Positions 15,910 to 24,785 are shown, counted from the stretch's first letter. The stretch is 64,000 bases of DNA from VAZQ01 sp036557665 (GCA_036557665.1 DATBHG010000058.1:26344-90343), one strand, 5' to 3'. Notes: generated by a model from the letters alone, not told the origin. Program-made: numbers and translations.

Positions 15910-17058
15910 ATGACGGGTGTGAGCGGCGCAAGGGTCGAGCTGAGAAGCCTGACCAAGGCGTTCGGTGCGGCCAAGGCGGTGGACAACGTCTCGCTGGAAA
16001 TCCCGGCCGGCGCCTTCGTGTCGCTGCTCGGGCCGAGCGGCTCGGGCAAGACCACGATGCTCAATCTGATCGCCGGCTTCCTCTCCGCCGATGCGGGCGA
16101 GATCCTGCTCGACGGCGCCTCCATCTCCGCCGTGCCGCCGCATAAGCGCAACATCGGCATGGTGTTCCAGTCCTACTCGCTGTTTCCGCATATGAGCGTT
16201 GCCGAGAACGTGCGCTTTCCCCTGCGCATGCGCAGCCGGCTTACCCGCAGCGCCGCGCGCGAGCGCGTGGCCGAGATGCTCGCCCTCGTCCGGCTCGCGC
16301 ATCTCGGCGGGCGCTATCCGCGCCAGCTCTCCGGCGGGCAGCAGCAGCGTGTCGCGATGGCGCGAGCGCTCGTCTCGCGCCCGCGGCTCCTGCTGATGGA
16401 CGAGCCGCTCGGCGCGCTCGACAAAAAGCTGCGCGAGGAGATGCAGGCCGAGATCAGGCGCATTCACCGCAGCATCGGCACGACCGTACTCTACGTCACC
16501 CACGACCAGGCCGAGGCCTTGAGCATGTCCGACATGGTCGCGGTGGTGCACGAGGGCCGCATCGCCCAAGCCGGGGCGCCGCGCGCGCTCTACGAAGCGC
16601 CGGCCGACGTGTTCGTCGCCGACTTCCTCGGCGATTCCAACCTGCTTGCGGCCAGGTGTCTCCGCACGAACGGCGATCGGGCCAGTGTGCAGCTGCCGAG
16701 CGGCGAGCTGATCGAGGCCATGCAGGGAACGTGCGCGGCAAGGCCCGGCGACGACGTCGTTGTGCTCATCCGTCCTGAAGACATCGCCGTGGAGGACATG
16801 ACGACCGCCTCGCCGATAGCCGTCGCGGTCGATCCGGCGATGCGACGATCGGAAGCCTGCAGCATCCTGTCCGGCACGGTGCGCGACATTGCCTACCACG
16901 GGGATGTGTTCGAGCTGGAAGTGCTGGTCGGCGCCATCGTCGTGACGGTCAAGGTCGGGCGCGCGCATACGCGCGCGCTAGCTCCCGGCAAGCAAGTCTC
17001 CCTCTGCTGGAATGCCACCTCGGCGCGCCTGCTGCCTGCGACTCCCGTGTCTGCATAG
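15910..17058 (+). CDS. ABC importer ATPase, PotA/spermidine-putrescine type
   Basis: The 382-residue ATPase powers import of polyamine-like or other small compounds. The nucleotide-binding domain shows Walker A GPSGSGKTT (near residue 42), Q-loop QSYSLFPHMSVAENV, signature LSGGQQQRVAMARAL (near 140), Walker B LLLMDEPLGALD and the switch His in VTHDQAEAL. The C-terminal third is a TOBE-type regulatory domain (VVVLIRPEDI). Two permease genes follow at 17077 and 17895. No periplasmic binding-protein gene accompanies them here, although most Pot operons encode one. The upstream cupin gene ends 76 bases before the start. Confidence 0.92.
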   Translation: MTGVSGARVELRSLTKAFGAAKAVDNVSLEIPAGAFVSLLGPSGSGKTTMLNLIAGFLSADAGEILLDGASISAVPPHKRNIGMVFQSYSLFPHMSVAENVRFPLRMRSRLTRSAARERVAEMLALVRLAHLGGRYPRQLSGGQQQRVAMARALVSRPRLLLMDEPLGALDKKLREEMQAEIRRIHRSIGTTVLYVTHDQAEALSMSDMVAVVHEGRIAQAGAPRALYEAPADVFVADFLGDSNLLAARCLRTNGDRASVQLPSGELIEAMQGTCAARPGDDVVVLIRPEDIAVEDMTTASPIAVAVDPAMRRSEACSILSGTVRDIAYHGDVFELEVLVGAIVVTVKVGRAHTRALAPGKQVSLCWNATSARLLPATPVSA

Positions 17059-17076
17059 CAGCGAGGGCGATCGAGA

Positions 17077-17898
17077 ATGCCGCTGATTCTGTTGCTGCCC
17101 GCACTGATGTGGATCTCGTTTTTCTTCCTGGCGCCGCTCGCGGCGATGTGCTGGCGCAGCCTCGCAGGCGAAGGATTCTCGCTCGAGCCCTACGCCGTCC
17201 TTTTCACCTCGCCGCTCTACACCAAGGTCCTGCTCACGACGCTGAAGACCGCGAGCATAGCCACGGTGGGCGCGCTCGTTCTCGCCTATCCCCTTGCCTA
17301 CCTCCTCGCAACCGGGAGCCGCGGCGTGCGCGCGCTCCTCCTCGTCTGCGTGCTCGTTCCTTACTGGGTCGACATCATCGTGCGGAGCTTCTCATGGCTC
17401 ATTCTCCTCGGCGACAACGGGCTCATCAACAGGGCGCTGATCGGTTTCGGCATCGTCACGTCGCCGCTCGCGCCCCTGTACAGCGCCGCCAGCGTCCTGG
17501 TCGCAATGATCCAGATACTCGTGCCGCTCGCCGCAATCGTGCTGTTCGGCGCCATGCTGCGGATCGACCGCACGCTGGTTGCCGCCGCGAAGATCCACGG
17601 CGCGAGCGAGTGGCAGGCGTTCCGCACCGTGTTCTTTCCGCTGAGCCTGCCCGGGGTATACGGCGCCGGCCTGCTCGTCTTCGTGCTTGCGCTCGGTTTC
17701 TACGTGACGCCGGCGCTCCTCGGGAGCCCGCGCGAGACCATGATCGCGCAGACCATCATGGTCGAAGCAAACCAGCTGCTCGACTGGCCGCAGGCGAGCG
17801 CCGCCGGCGCCGTGCTCCTCCTGATCACCACCGCGATTGCCGCTCTCTATAACCGCTATTTCAGTCTGGACCGGCTCTGGGGCGGGACCGACAGATGA
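17077..17898 (+). CDS. ABC importer permease, PotB-like
   Basis: The 273-residue membrane protein has six predicted helices and the PotB arrangement: an N-terminal helix (LILLLPALMWISFFFLAPLA), a periplasmic segment, then five helices. The EAA-type loop that contacts the ATPase appears as AAAKIHGASEWQAFRTVFFPLSLPGV near residue 170. It starts 18 bases after the ATPase stop and overlaps the second permease by ATGA, so the three are one operon. Confidence 0.9.
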   Translation: MPLILLLPALMWISFFFLAPLAAMCWRSLAGEGFSLEPYAVLFTSPLYTKVLLTTLKTASIATVGALVLAYPLAYLLATGSRGVRALLLVCVLVPYWVDIIVRSFSWLILLGDNGLINRALIGFGIVTSPLAPLYSAASVLVAMIQILVPLAAIVLFGAMLRIDRTLVAAAKIHGASEWQAFRTVFFPLSLPGVYGAGLLVFVLALGFYVTPALLGSPRETMIAQTIMVEANQLLDWPQASAAGAVLLLITTAIAALYNRYFSLDRLWGGTDR

Positions 17899-18737
17899 GC
17901 ATCGATGCAATCGCGGGCTGGTCACGCAGGCGCGGGTTTGAAGTCCGCCCCTGCATGGGCAAGCTCGCGCTCGGCGCCGCGGTAGCGGCGATCGTCGTTT
18001 ATCTGGTCTTCCCGGTCATCGTGGTGCTCGCCATCTCGTTCAGCGACGGCAATTTCCTCACTTTTCCGCCGCCCGGCGTCTCTCTGCGCTGGTATGGCGC
18101 CATCGCGCGCGATCCGGAATGGGTGAGCGCGCTCAAGGTAACGCTGCAAGTGGGCAGCCTGTGTGCGACCTTCGCCTGCCTTCTCGGCGTGCCCGCGGCG
18201 TTCGCGCTGGTGCGCTACGTCATTCCGGCAAAGGCGCTGCTGAGCGCGCTCATTCTGTGCGCGCTGGTCACGCCCCCGATCGTCACTGCGATCTCCACGT
18301 ACTTGTTTTTTGTCCCCCTGGGGCTGAACAATACGGTGCTGGGGCTTGCGTGTGCCCACGCGGTGAGCGGGACGCCCTTCGTCGTGATCAATACTGCGGC
18401 AAGCCTGCGCAGCGCCGACCGCAACCTCGAGCGCGCTGCCATCATCCATGGGGCGCATCCGTTGTGGGCGGTGCTGCACATCACGCTTCCGATCATTGCT
18501 CCCGGTATTGTGATCGGGGCGGTATTGGCCTTCGTCCATTCGGCGCACGAGCTCCTGGTGGCGAGCTTCGTGCTCGGCGGGGTGGGCAAGCCCGTGGCCG
18601 TGAAGATCTGGTCCGGCGTGCAGGCCACGTCCGACCCGACCATTGCCGCCGCTTCGGCCATTCTCATCGGCCTCGCCGTGCTCACCTTTGCCAGCGCCGC
18701 CGCCACCCGCTCTTTGGCACGGCGGGGCGGCGCGTGA
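17895..18737 (+). CDS. ABC importer permease, PotC-like
   Basis: The 280-residue partner permease has six predicted helices. The first is near residues 24-46 (LALGAAVAAIVVYLVFPVIVV, approximately) and the coupling loop is near ERAAIIHGAHPLWAVLHITLPII. Its N terminus carries about 20 extra hydrophilic residues. It pairs with the preceding permease to form the translocation pore. The gene downstream, at 18930, is unrelated, so the operon appears to end here without a binding protein. Confidence 0.9.
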   Translation: MSIDAIAGWSRRRGFEVRPCMGKLALGAAVAAIVVYLVFPVIVVLAISFSDGNFLTFPPPGVSLRWYGAIARDPEWVSALKVTLQVGSLCATFACLLGVPAAFALVRYVIPAKALLSALILCALVTPPIVTAISTYLFFVPLGLNNTVLGLACAHAVSGTPFVVINTAASLRSADRNLERAAIIHGAHPLWAVLHITLPIIAPGIVIGAVLAFVHSAHELLVASFVLGGVGKPVAVKIWSGVQATSDPTIAAASAILIGLAVLTFASAAATRSLARRGGA

Positions 18738-18929
18738 GCTGTGCCGCGCTGCGCCGAGAGTGACCCCGGAAACAACGGTGAATCGCGATCGGGTGGCTTC
18801 CCCGCCGCGCTCTTACGTGGAGAGGGTGCGCCGTGCAATTGCACGTGCAACGTGCGTCTCTTTTTGGCCGGTTTTCTGCTCTGGAGTCGCCGGCAGGGTC
18901 GGGGGCATTCGCAACGGAGGTCCTCTGCC

Positions 18930-19343
18930 ATGTGCGACTTCAGCCTGCAAAGCGTAAAATCGAGACCCGCCAAGGTCGGCGACAAGCTGACCACGGTCAA
19001 CTTCAATACCGGCACCCGCGGGTTTGCCGCTCCCGAAGATCCGACCACGGCGGTGTGCATTCTTCCTGGAACGGAGCTGGCATTTGCCGGGGAGGTGAAA
19101 TGCGCGCCGTCCGGCTTCTTCGGCTGGAAGGCGAGAACAATCCCCTCCGCCACGGCGATCTTCCGCCAGATCAACAAGGAGGTGCCGCGGGTGCATCACG
19201 ACGCGCTCGAGTTCCCCGACGGCACGACCGTGCTGCTGACGGATCTGGTCGAAGGGCAGGCGGCAACAGTGCTGCAGCTGCCGGCCCAGCCAAAGACGGC
19301 GGTGGAAGCGCGAGCGCAGGAGCGTATCCCCATCGCGGGATAA
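18930..19343 (+). CDS. Conserved hypothetical protein (MCDFSLQSV... type)
   Basis: This 137-residue soluble protein follows a CGGAGG ribosome-binding site, which fixes the start at 18930. It resembles small uncharacterised proteins common in Bradyrhizobium-like genomes that begin MCDYSL and continue with SRPAKVGDKL. No signal peptide, membrane segment or catalytic motif is visible. The middle has two cysteines (AVCILPGTEL and VKCAPSGFFGW). It is probably a separate unit from the ABC importer, 192 bases upstream. Function unknown. Confidence 0.75.
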   Translation: MCDFSLQSVKSRPAKVGDKLTTVNFNTGTRGFAAPEDPTTAVCILPGTELAFAGEVKCAPSGFFGWKARTIPSATAIFRQINKEVPRVHHDALEFPDGTTVLLTDLVEGQAATVLQLPAQPKTAVEARAQERIPIAG

Positions 19344-19409
19344 AACACGCGCTTCCGCGTAATGCTTGTAGCGCGAGGCAGTGCGTTGCCTGCAAGATGA
19401 TCGTAGCCC

Positions 19410-19480
19410 GTAGGGGCGAGGCATGAGGGGCACCCCAAAAAACGCTCTGCGTTTTTTGGGGACCCCGTCTCGCCCCTACG
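19410..19480. repeat. Large double hairpin repeat ('TAGGGGCGAGGC' family, fullest copy)
   Basis: Outer arms GTAGGGGCGAG and CTCGCCCCTAC enclose an inner hairpin whose arms are GGGGCACCCCAAAAAACGC and GCGTTTTTTGGGGACCCC. The inner arm with its T-run could stop transcription from either side. Partial copies occur at 1-25, 88-113, 3709-3736 and 20786-20830. Confidence 0.75.
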
Positions 19481-19599
19481 GTTTTTAGAACGTCCGCCCG
19501 GTCGCATGCGCACTCACTCCGATCCGGCAATGAGCCGCCTGAAGACAGCGCACTCGTTTGCGAATAGTGTGCATCGCGTCGATAACCGGGGGGACAACC

Positions 19600-20757
19600 A
19601 TGCTCGGCAAATACGACATCGTGCTCGCCGTCGCGGCCGCGATCTCCATCATCGGTGCGGTTGCGATTTACGCGGCCCCCGCCGCCAAGGCGGCGAGCGA
19701 CGGTCCGCTCGCCATCGCCAGGCAGGGCTATTTCTTCGTCGGCGGCAAGATCGACCGCACGTTGGAAGGCGCGCCCACGGTCGGGCAGATGTACGTCGAG
19801 TTTCAGATCCCAGAGAAGCGCGAGCAGCCGTATCCTGTCGTGATGATCCACGGCGGCGGCCAGACCGGCACCAATTTCACCGGTACGCCCGACGGGCGCG
19901 AGGGCTGGGCGCAATTTTTCCTCCGCCGCGGCTACGCCGTTTACGTCGTCGATCAGGTGGCGCGCGGACGCGCGGCGCATTGGGCCCAGGTCCATGGCGC
20001 GATGACGCCGCCGCGCATCAGCTTCGTCGAGGATCGCTTCGTCGCGCCGGAGCGCGCGAAGCTGTGGCCGCAGGCGCACCTCCACACCCAGTGGCCGGGC
20101 GCGGGCGAGCCGGGCGATCCGGTGTTCGATCAGTTCTATGCGAGCCAGGTCCCGTCCATCGCGGATTTTGCCAAGCAGCAGGAGCTCAATCGCGATGCAG
20201 GCGTCGCGCTGCTCGATCGCATCGGTCCTGCGATCCTGCTCACCCATTCCCAGTCCGGCGCGTTCGGTTGGCCGATAGCGGATTCGCGCCCGAAGCTCGT
20301 CAAGGCGATCGTTGCGGTCGAGCCGAGCGGGCCGCCCGTGCATGACATCGAGTTCAAGGGCGCGCCGGACTGGTTCGCCGACGCCGCCAAGACAAAGCTG
20401 TCAGGGCTCGGTGAGGTGCCGCTTGCCTACGATCCGCCAGGCGCGCTCGAGCTCGTGCGGGAGGACAAGCCCGATGCGCCGGACCTCGTTCGATGCTGGC
20501 TGCAGAGGAGCCCGGCGCGCCAGCTCGTGAATCTGAAAGATGTCCCGGTGCTGGTCGTCACATCGGACGCGTCATATCACGCCAGCTACGACCACTGCAC
20601 GGTCAAGTATCTGCGCCAAGCGGGCGTGAACACGACCTTCATGCCGCTTGCTCAGCGGAACATCCACGGCAACGGTCACATGATGATGATCGAGAGCAAC
20701 AGCGACGAGATTGCCGCCGTCCTGCTCGACTGGCTCAACGCGACCGTGCGCGACTGA
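19600..20757 (+). CDS. Exported alpha/beta hydrolase, esterase-like
   Basis: The 385-residue protein starts after a GGGGGGAC ribosome-binding site and opens with a signal peptide or anchor (LAVAAAISIIGAVAIYAAPAAKA). The body is an alpha/beta-hydrolase with the oxyanion region MIHGGGQTGTNF, the nucleophile elbow LTHSQSGAFGW (Ser in HSQSG, near residue 213) and the terminal His segment NIHGNGHMMMIESN. Such proteins hydrolyse esters or related bonds in the periplasm. It converges on the molybdenum-hydroxylase operon, with a repeat copy between the two stops. The substrate is unknown; the start at 19558 (TTG) is less likely. Confidence 0.85.
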   Translation: MLGKYDIVLAVAAAISIIGAVAIYAAPAAKAASDGPLAIARQGYFFVGGKIDRTLEGAPTVGQMYVEFQIPEKREQPYPVVMIHGGGQTGTNFTGTPDGREGWAQFFLRRGYAVYVVDQVARGRAAHWAQVHGAMTPPRISFVEDRFVAPERAKLWPQAHLHTQWPGAGEPGDPVFDQFYASQVPSIADFAKQQELNRDAGVALLDRIGPAILLTHSQSGAFGWPIADSRPKLVKAIVAVEPSGPPVHDIEFKGAPDWFADAAKTKLSGLGEVPLAYDPPGALELVREDKPDAPDLVRCWLQRSPARQLVNLKDVPVLVVTSDASYHASYDHCTVKYLRQAGVNTTFMPLAQRNIHGNGHMMMIESNSDEIAAVLLDWLNATVRD

Positions 20758-20785
20758 CGCATCAGCCGCGGCCGTTCGTACGGGC

Positions 20786-20830
20786 GGTCCCCAAAAAGCG
20801 CAGAGCGTGCTCCGCATGCCTCGCCCTACG
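20786..20830. repeat. Partial copy of the double hairpin repeat
   Basis: GGTCCCCAAAAAGCGCAGAGCG then GCATGCCTCGCCCTACG matches the inner and outer arms of the element at 19410-19480 in reverse order. It sits between convergent stops and overlaps the last codons of the molybdenum-hydroxylase gene. Confidence 0.55.
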
Positions 20831-23237
20831 AAGCCATGCCGCCCGAGCTTCGCCGCGCGGCGATCATGTCGGCGAGCTGCGTCATCCGGATCGGCAGGCT
20901 GTTTACCGCGAGGCCGATGGGGTGGAGAGCGTCGTTGATGGCGCTCGCGATGGCTGCCGGGGCGCCGAGGTAGCCGGATTCTCCGCATCCTTTCTGGCCA
21001 AAAACGGTGTGGGGCGACGGCGTGACGTGATCCACGATCTCCACGGGCGGCACTTCCTGTGCGGAAGGCAGAACGTAATCCATGAAGCTCTGCGCCAGGA
21101 GCTGCCCGTCGCTGCTGTATGCAAACTCCTCCAGCAGCGCCGCGCCGATGCCGTGCGCGATCCCGCCCATCGTCATGCCGCGTACGATCTTGGGATTGAT
21201 CACGGTGCCGCAATCATGACCCAGCAGATAGCGCCTGATCTCGGTCTTGCCGAGATCAGGGTCGACAGTGAGAAGAACGAGGTGAAATTCAAATGCGAAA
21301 CAGGGATACATCTGCACACGGCCATCCGGCGTCGGCAGCTGGCCGCCGGTAGGGACTTGCAGCAGGTGCGCAAAGGCGAGGCCCGGCTCGGTCCCCCCTG
21401 GCAGCCGGTGAAAATGACGATGCGCGATGGTGACCAGCTCGCTCCAGCTGCGCCCGTGCTGCGGGCTTGCGGCATCGCTGACGTTGCCGCCGGCGTAGGT
21501 CACGCGCTCGCGCGGAATGGCGAGGTCGTGGGCGCCGATGGCGATGAGCCGCTCTTTCAGTTTCTGCGCGGCGTGAAAGGCGGCGCCGCCGAGCATGATC
21601 GCCATCCGGCTCCCGACCGGGCTTTGGCTCGGGAGAGAGCCAAGCGAATCCGGCCGCACCACGCGGATGCGGTCAGGATCGATTTCCAGCACTTCTCCGA
21701 TCACTGCGCCGACCAGAGTCTCATGTCCCTGGCCGGCCGAGAGAGTGTGTATGGCAGCCGTGACCGCGCCGCTCACATCGACATTGATCCGGCAGGACTC
21801 GGCGTAGGTCGTGGTCTCGTTCCCGGGATTGAGCAGCGGCTCGAAGGTGGAGTTGGCTCCGCTCGGCTCGAGACACGCCGCAATTCCGATGCCGGCAAGC
21901 AGGCCGCGCTCGCGCCAGCGCTCCCGTTCCGCGCCAAGCGAGGCATAATCCGCGCGAGCGAGCACCTTGTCGATCACGGCGTGATAGTCGCCGCTGTCGT
22001 AGGTGGTGCCGCTCGGGATCAGATAAGGAAACTCCTGCGCGCGGATGAGATTGCGCCGGCGCACTTCCAGACGGTCGAGGCCGCGATGCTGGGCCACCTC
22101 GTCGACCGCGCGCTCGATGGCATAGTTGGTCGGCGACTGGCCGAAAGCCCGCACCGCCTCCTGCACGGTCTTGTTGGATGTCACCGCGATGGCGCGATAC
22201 TGCACGCTATTGATGCGATAGGGGCCCACGATGGCGCCGATCGGCTTGCCCAGCTGGAACGGCGAGCGCCCGGCATAGGCGCCCACATTGTCGAGGGCGC
22301 GCAGCTTCATGGAGCGGATCACGCCACCCTCGTCGAAGGCCAATTCGATGTCGAAATTGCGTTCCGGCCCATGCGCGTCGCCGCCACGCATGTTCTCCAG
22401 CCGATCCTCGATCAGCCGCACGGGAAAGCCGAGGCGGCGCGACAGATAGCCGACCAGCACGGCATGCTTGATGCCCCGCTTGACGCCATAGCTGCCGCCA
22501 ACATCGACATCATTGTGGACGCGCACGCACGAGCCCGGCAGCCTGAGCGCCAGGGCGACCTGGTCGGGAAACCGCGGCATCTGCACCGAGGCGAACACGT
22601 CGAGCATCTCCCGCCACGGATCCCAGCTCGCCAGCACCGCGAAAGTCTCAACCGGCACGGTGGAGCTGCGGCCCCATTTGAGCTTGAGCGCGAGCCGGTG
22701 CGGGCTTTGCGCAAAGTCGCGCTCCACCTCGCCCCAGGTAAAGGTCCGATCGAGCAGCACGTTCGAGCCGTGATCCGCGTGCACCGCGGGACTGCCGGGG
22801 GCGTAGGCCTCCTCGCCGTCGAGCACGAAGGGCAACGGCCCATAGTCGACGGTGACGCGCTCGGCGGCGTCCTCGGCGAGCGCGCGTGTATCCGCGACGA
22901 CCGCGGCGACCCATTCCCCGGCGTAGCGCGCAACATCGACCGCAAGCGGCCGTCGCTGCACTTTCGGAGTATCGAGTCCCGCATGCAGAGGCTGCGTCGC
23001 CGCGGCGAGTTCGTGTCCGTCGAGGACGTAATGCACGCCCGGCATCGGGAGCGCGTCCGCCTTGTGGATGAAGATGACCCGCGCGGCCGGATACGGACAG
23101 CTCACCAGGGCGACATGCCGCGTACCGGGAAGCAGCACGTCCGCAGCGAAACGTCCCTTGCCCGCGACGAAGCGGCGGTCCTCCCGCACGCGGCGGTCGG
23201 AGGAGATATAGCGAAAGCGGGCCGGGGATGCGTTCAT
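20826..23237 (-). CDS. Molybdenum hydroxylase large subunit (xanthine dehydrogenase / CoxL family)
   Basis: The 803-residue catalytic subunit binds the molybdopterin cytosine dinucleotide cofactor and hydroxylates an N-heterocycle, aldehyde or similar substrate. It shows the family's N-terminal domain (RRVREDRRFVAGKGRF), the Mo-cofactor region with DVDVGGSYGVKRG, the QSPTNYAIERAVDEVA segment, GQGHETLVGAVIGEVL and the catalytic Glu753 in KGCGESGYLGAP. It lacks the AYxCSFR loop of form I CO dehydrogenase, so it is not a CO oxidiser. The start at 23237 overlaps the stop of the upstream fused subunit gene by ATGA. The annotated longer frame to 23654 would lie on the 2Fe-2S coding sequence and is rejected. 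Confidence 0.92.
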   Translation of the reverse strand: MNASPARFRYISSDRRVREDRRFVAGKGRFAADVLLPGTRHVALVSCPYPAARVIFIHKADALPMPGVHYVLDGHELAAATQPLHAGLDTPKVQRRPLAVDVARYAGEWVAAVVADTRALAEDAAERVTVDYGPLPFVLDGEEAYAPGSPAVHADHGSNVLLDRTFTWGEVERDFAQSPHRLALKLKWGRSSTVPVETFAVLASWDPWREMLDVFASVQMPRFPDQVALALRLPGSCVRVHNDVDVGGSYGVKRGIKHAVLVGYLSRRLGFPVRLIEDRLENMRGGDAHGPERNFDIELAFDEGGVIRSMKLRALDNVGAYAGRSPFQLGKPIGAIVGPYRINSVQYRAIAVTSNKTVQEAVRAFGQSPTNYAIERAVDEVAQHRGLDRLEVRRRNLIRAQEFPYLIPSGTTYDSGDYHAVIDKVLARADYASLGAERERWRERGLLAGIGIAACLEPSGANSTFEPLLNPGNETTTYAESCRINVDVSGAVTAAIHTLSAGQGHETLVGAVIGEVLEIDPDRIRVVRPDSLGSLPSQSPVGSRMAIMLGGAAFHAAQKLKERLIAIGAHDLAIPRERVTYAGGNVSDAASPQHGRSWSELVTIAHRHFHRLPGGTEPGLAFAHLLQVPTGGQLPTPDGRVQMYPCFAFEFHLVLLTVDPDLGKTEIRRYLLGHDCGTVINPKIVRGMTMGGIAHGIGAALLEEFAYSSDGQLLAQSFMDYVLPSAQEVPPVEIVDHVTPSPHTVFGQKGCGESGYLGAPAAIASAINDALHPIGLAVNSLPIRMTQLADMIAARRSSGGMAS

Positions 23238-24778
23238 GTCGTGGTCGGGGGTCGGTTGAGGCCGCGCATGCGCTCGGCGGCAAGCGCAATCGCTTCGATG
23301 ATCTGCGCATAGCCGGTGCAACGGCAAAGATTGCCGGAAATGGCATCGACGATCTCCGCCCTGCTCGGCGCAGGATTGCCGGCGAGAAAGGCGTGGGCGG
23401 TCAGGATCATGGCGGGCGTGCAGTAGCCGCACTGCATTGCGTGCGTCTCGCAGAACGCATCCTGGACCGGCGAGAGCTCGCCCGGCGCGGGCGCTATCCC
23501 TTCGATGGTCGTGATCGCATGGCCGTCGGCCTGCACCGCGAGCATCAGGCACGATCGAATCGCCCTGCCGTCGAGCAGGACGGTGCAGGCTCCGCAGACG
23601 CCGTGCTCGCAGCCGGCATGGGCGCCCGCGAGCAGGAGTTGCTCGCGCAGACAATCGAGCAGGCTCGTGCGTGCCTCCACGTGGATCGCTCGAGTCTCGC
23701 CGTTAATCTTGAGTGCGACCACACTTCCCGCTCCAAGAAAGAGGTCGTCAGCATTTGCCTCGCTTCCAGGCAAATGCTGACGAGTGGAGGGCGGCAAGTC
23801 GGCGTTCGGCGGCGATTGCGGCTGGGAATCGACCCCCATCCGGCGACCCCCGGCAAAGTCGGGGGTCGCCGACCTTCTCCTTTCAGGAGGAGGTATCGAC
23901 CCGGCGTTGCGGAATGCATCTATTACGGCGCGCGTGAGCAGCGTTGCGGCAGCGCGCTGGCGGTATTCGGCGGAAGCGTGGAGATCGGAAAAGAGCTGCT
24001 TGTCGGCAAGGATCGCCTCGACCTCGTTGCGTATCAAATGCTCGTCGATCTCATCCGGCGATCGGCCCTCGAGCAATTCCCCGAGGCGATCAAGACGCAA
24101 GGGCACGCCGCAGATTGCGCCGATTCCCAGCGCAGCGCGACGGCAGATGCCGCCTTCGTCCACGGCGACCTGTGCCGCCGCCGAGGCGAACGCGAAATCG
24201 CCCGCTCTCGCACCGATCTCGTGAAACCCAACTCCAATGCGTGCCCGCGGCCAGACCGGAAACCGCACGCAGGTCAGCAAGCCGGTCGACGGCAGCGCCG
24301 TCATCATCGCGCCGCTGAAGAATTCATCCGCGGCAATCTCCCTCGTGCTCGGCCCGTCGCGATAGATCAGCGTCGCCCCGAGTGTGATCGCAACCAGCAC
24401 GATCTCCGCGGCGGGATCCGCATTGGCCAGCGATCCGCCGATGGTGCCGCGGGCGCGAATAGGGGCATGCGCCACATGCGGCATGACTTTCGCCAGCAGC
24501 GGCACCTCCGTTGCAACAAGAGGGTGTTGCTCAAGCAGATGCTGCTTGGTGGTCGCGCCGATTGCTACCGCGTCAGGCTCTCGGCGCACGAACGCGATCT
24601 CTCCGAGCCGCGCGACATCGATCAGTCGCTTCGGCCGCGCCAGCCGCATCGCCATCAATGGCACCAGCGTCTGGCCCCCCGCGATGACACGCGTTTCGTC
24701 TGCGTCCCCGTCGTGCAGCATCGCGCAGGCCTCATCGAGGTCCGCGGGCCGACGATATTCGAAGGAAGCGGGCTTCAA
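23234..24778 (-). CDS. Fused FAD-binding and 2Fe-2S subunits of a molybdenum hydroxylase
   Basis: One 514-residue frame joins two subunits that are normally separate genes. Residues 1-285 are a CoxM-type FAD domain (AGGQTLVPLMAMRLA and RGTIGGSLANADPAAE). Residues about 292-348 are a linker encoded by the palindromic repeat at 23735-23902. Residues about 353-514 form the CoxS-type protein with the plant-type 2Fe-2S motif (GCEHGVCGACTVLLDG) and the second cluster (MQCGYCTPAM, GNLCRCTGY). All eight cysteines are present. The TTG start at 24778 gives the usual MKPASFEYRRP opening; a TTG at 24814 is also possible. A GTG at 23722 after GGAGCGGG could start a separate 2Fe-2S subunit. The catalytic subunit follows by ATGA overlap. 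Confidence 0.85.
   Translation of the reverse strand: MKPASFEYRRPADLDEACAMLHDGDADETRVIAGGQTLVPLMAMRLARPKRLIDVARLGEIAFVRREPDAVAIGATTKQHLLEQHPLVATEVPLLAKVMPHVAHAPIRARGTIGGSLANADPAAEIVLVAITLGATLIYRDGPSTREIAADEFFSGAMMTALPSTGLLTCVRFPVWPRARIGVGFHEIGARAGDFAFASAAAQVAVDEGGICRRAALGIGAICGVPLRLDRLGELLEGRSPDEIDEHLIRNEVEAILADKQLFSDLHASAEYRQRAAATLLTRAVIDAFRNAGSIPPPERRRSATPDFAGGRRMGVDSQPQSPPNADLPPSTRQHLPGSEANADDLFLGAGSVVALKINGETRAIHVEARTSLLDCLREQLLLAGAHAGCEHGVCGACTVLLDGRAIRSCLMLAVQADGHAITTIEGIAPAPGELSPVQDAFCETHAMQCGYCTPAMILTAHAFLAGNPAPSRAEIVDAISGNLCRCTGYAQIIEAIALAAERMRGLNRPPTTT
23735..23902. repeat. Composite palindromic repeat (type C, copy 2) inside coding sequence
   Basis: In plus-strand order it carries a GTCAGCATTTGCCT...AGGCAAATGCTGAC hairpin (23747-23782), GACCCCCATCCGGC, a GGCGACCCCCGGC-AAA-GTCGGGGGTCGCC hairpin (23842-23870), and GCCGACCTTCTCC. 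Block order and orientation equal those of copy 1 at 6394-6572. It lies antisense to the fused gene and is read through in frame without a stop. Confidence 0.8.
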
Positions 24779-24785
24779 CGCAGCG

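Noticed and set aside
22898..22984. Form I CO dehydrogenase activity for the molybdenum hydroxylase
   Set aside because: The large subunit lacks the AYxCSFR active-site loop; GSYGVKRG stands at that place.
20493..23312. A 939-residue open frame antisense to the molybdenum-hydroxylase gene
   Set aside because: The sense strand has all catalytic motifs of the large subunit. The long antisense frame is expected at high GC and has no homology-like features.
23238..23654. N-terminal extension of the molybdenum-hydroxylase large subunit
   Set aside because: It would overlap the 2Fe-2S domain in another frame with Arg-rich sequence. The ATG at 23237 with ATGA overlap fits the normal N terminus.
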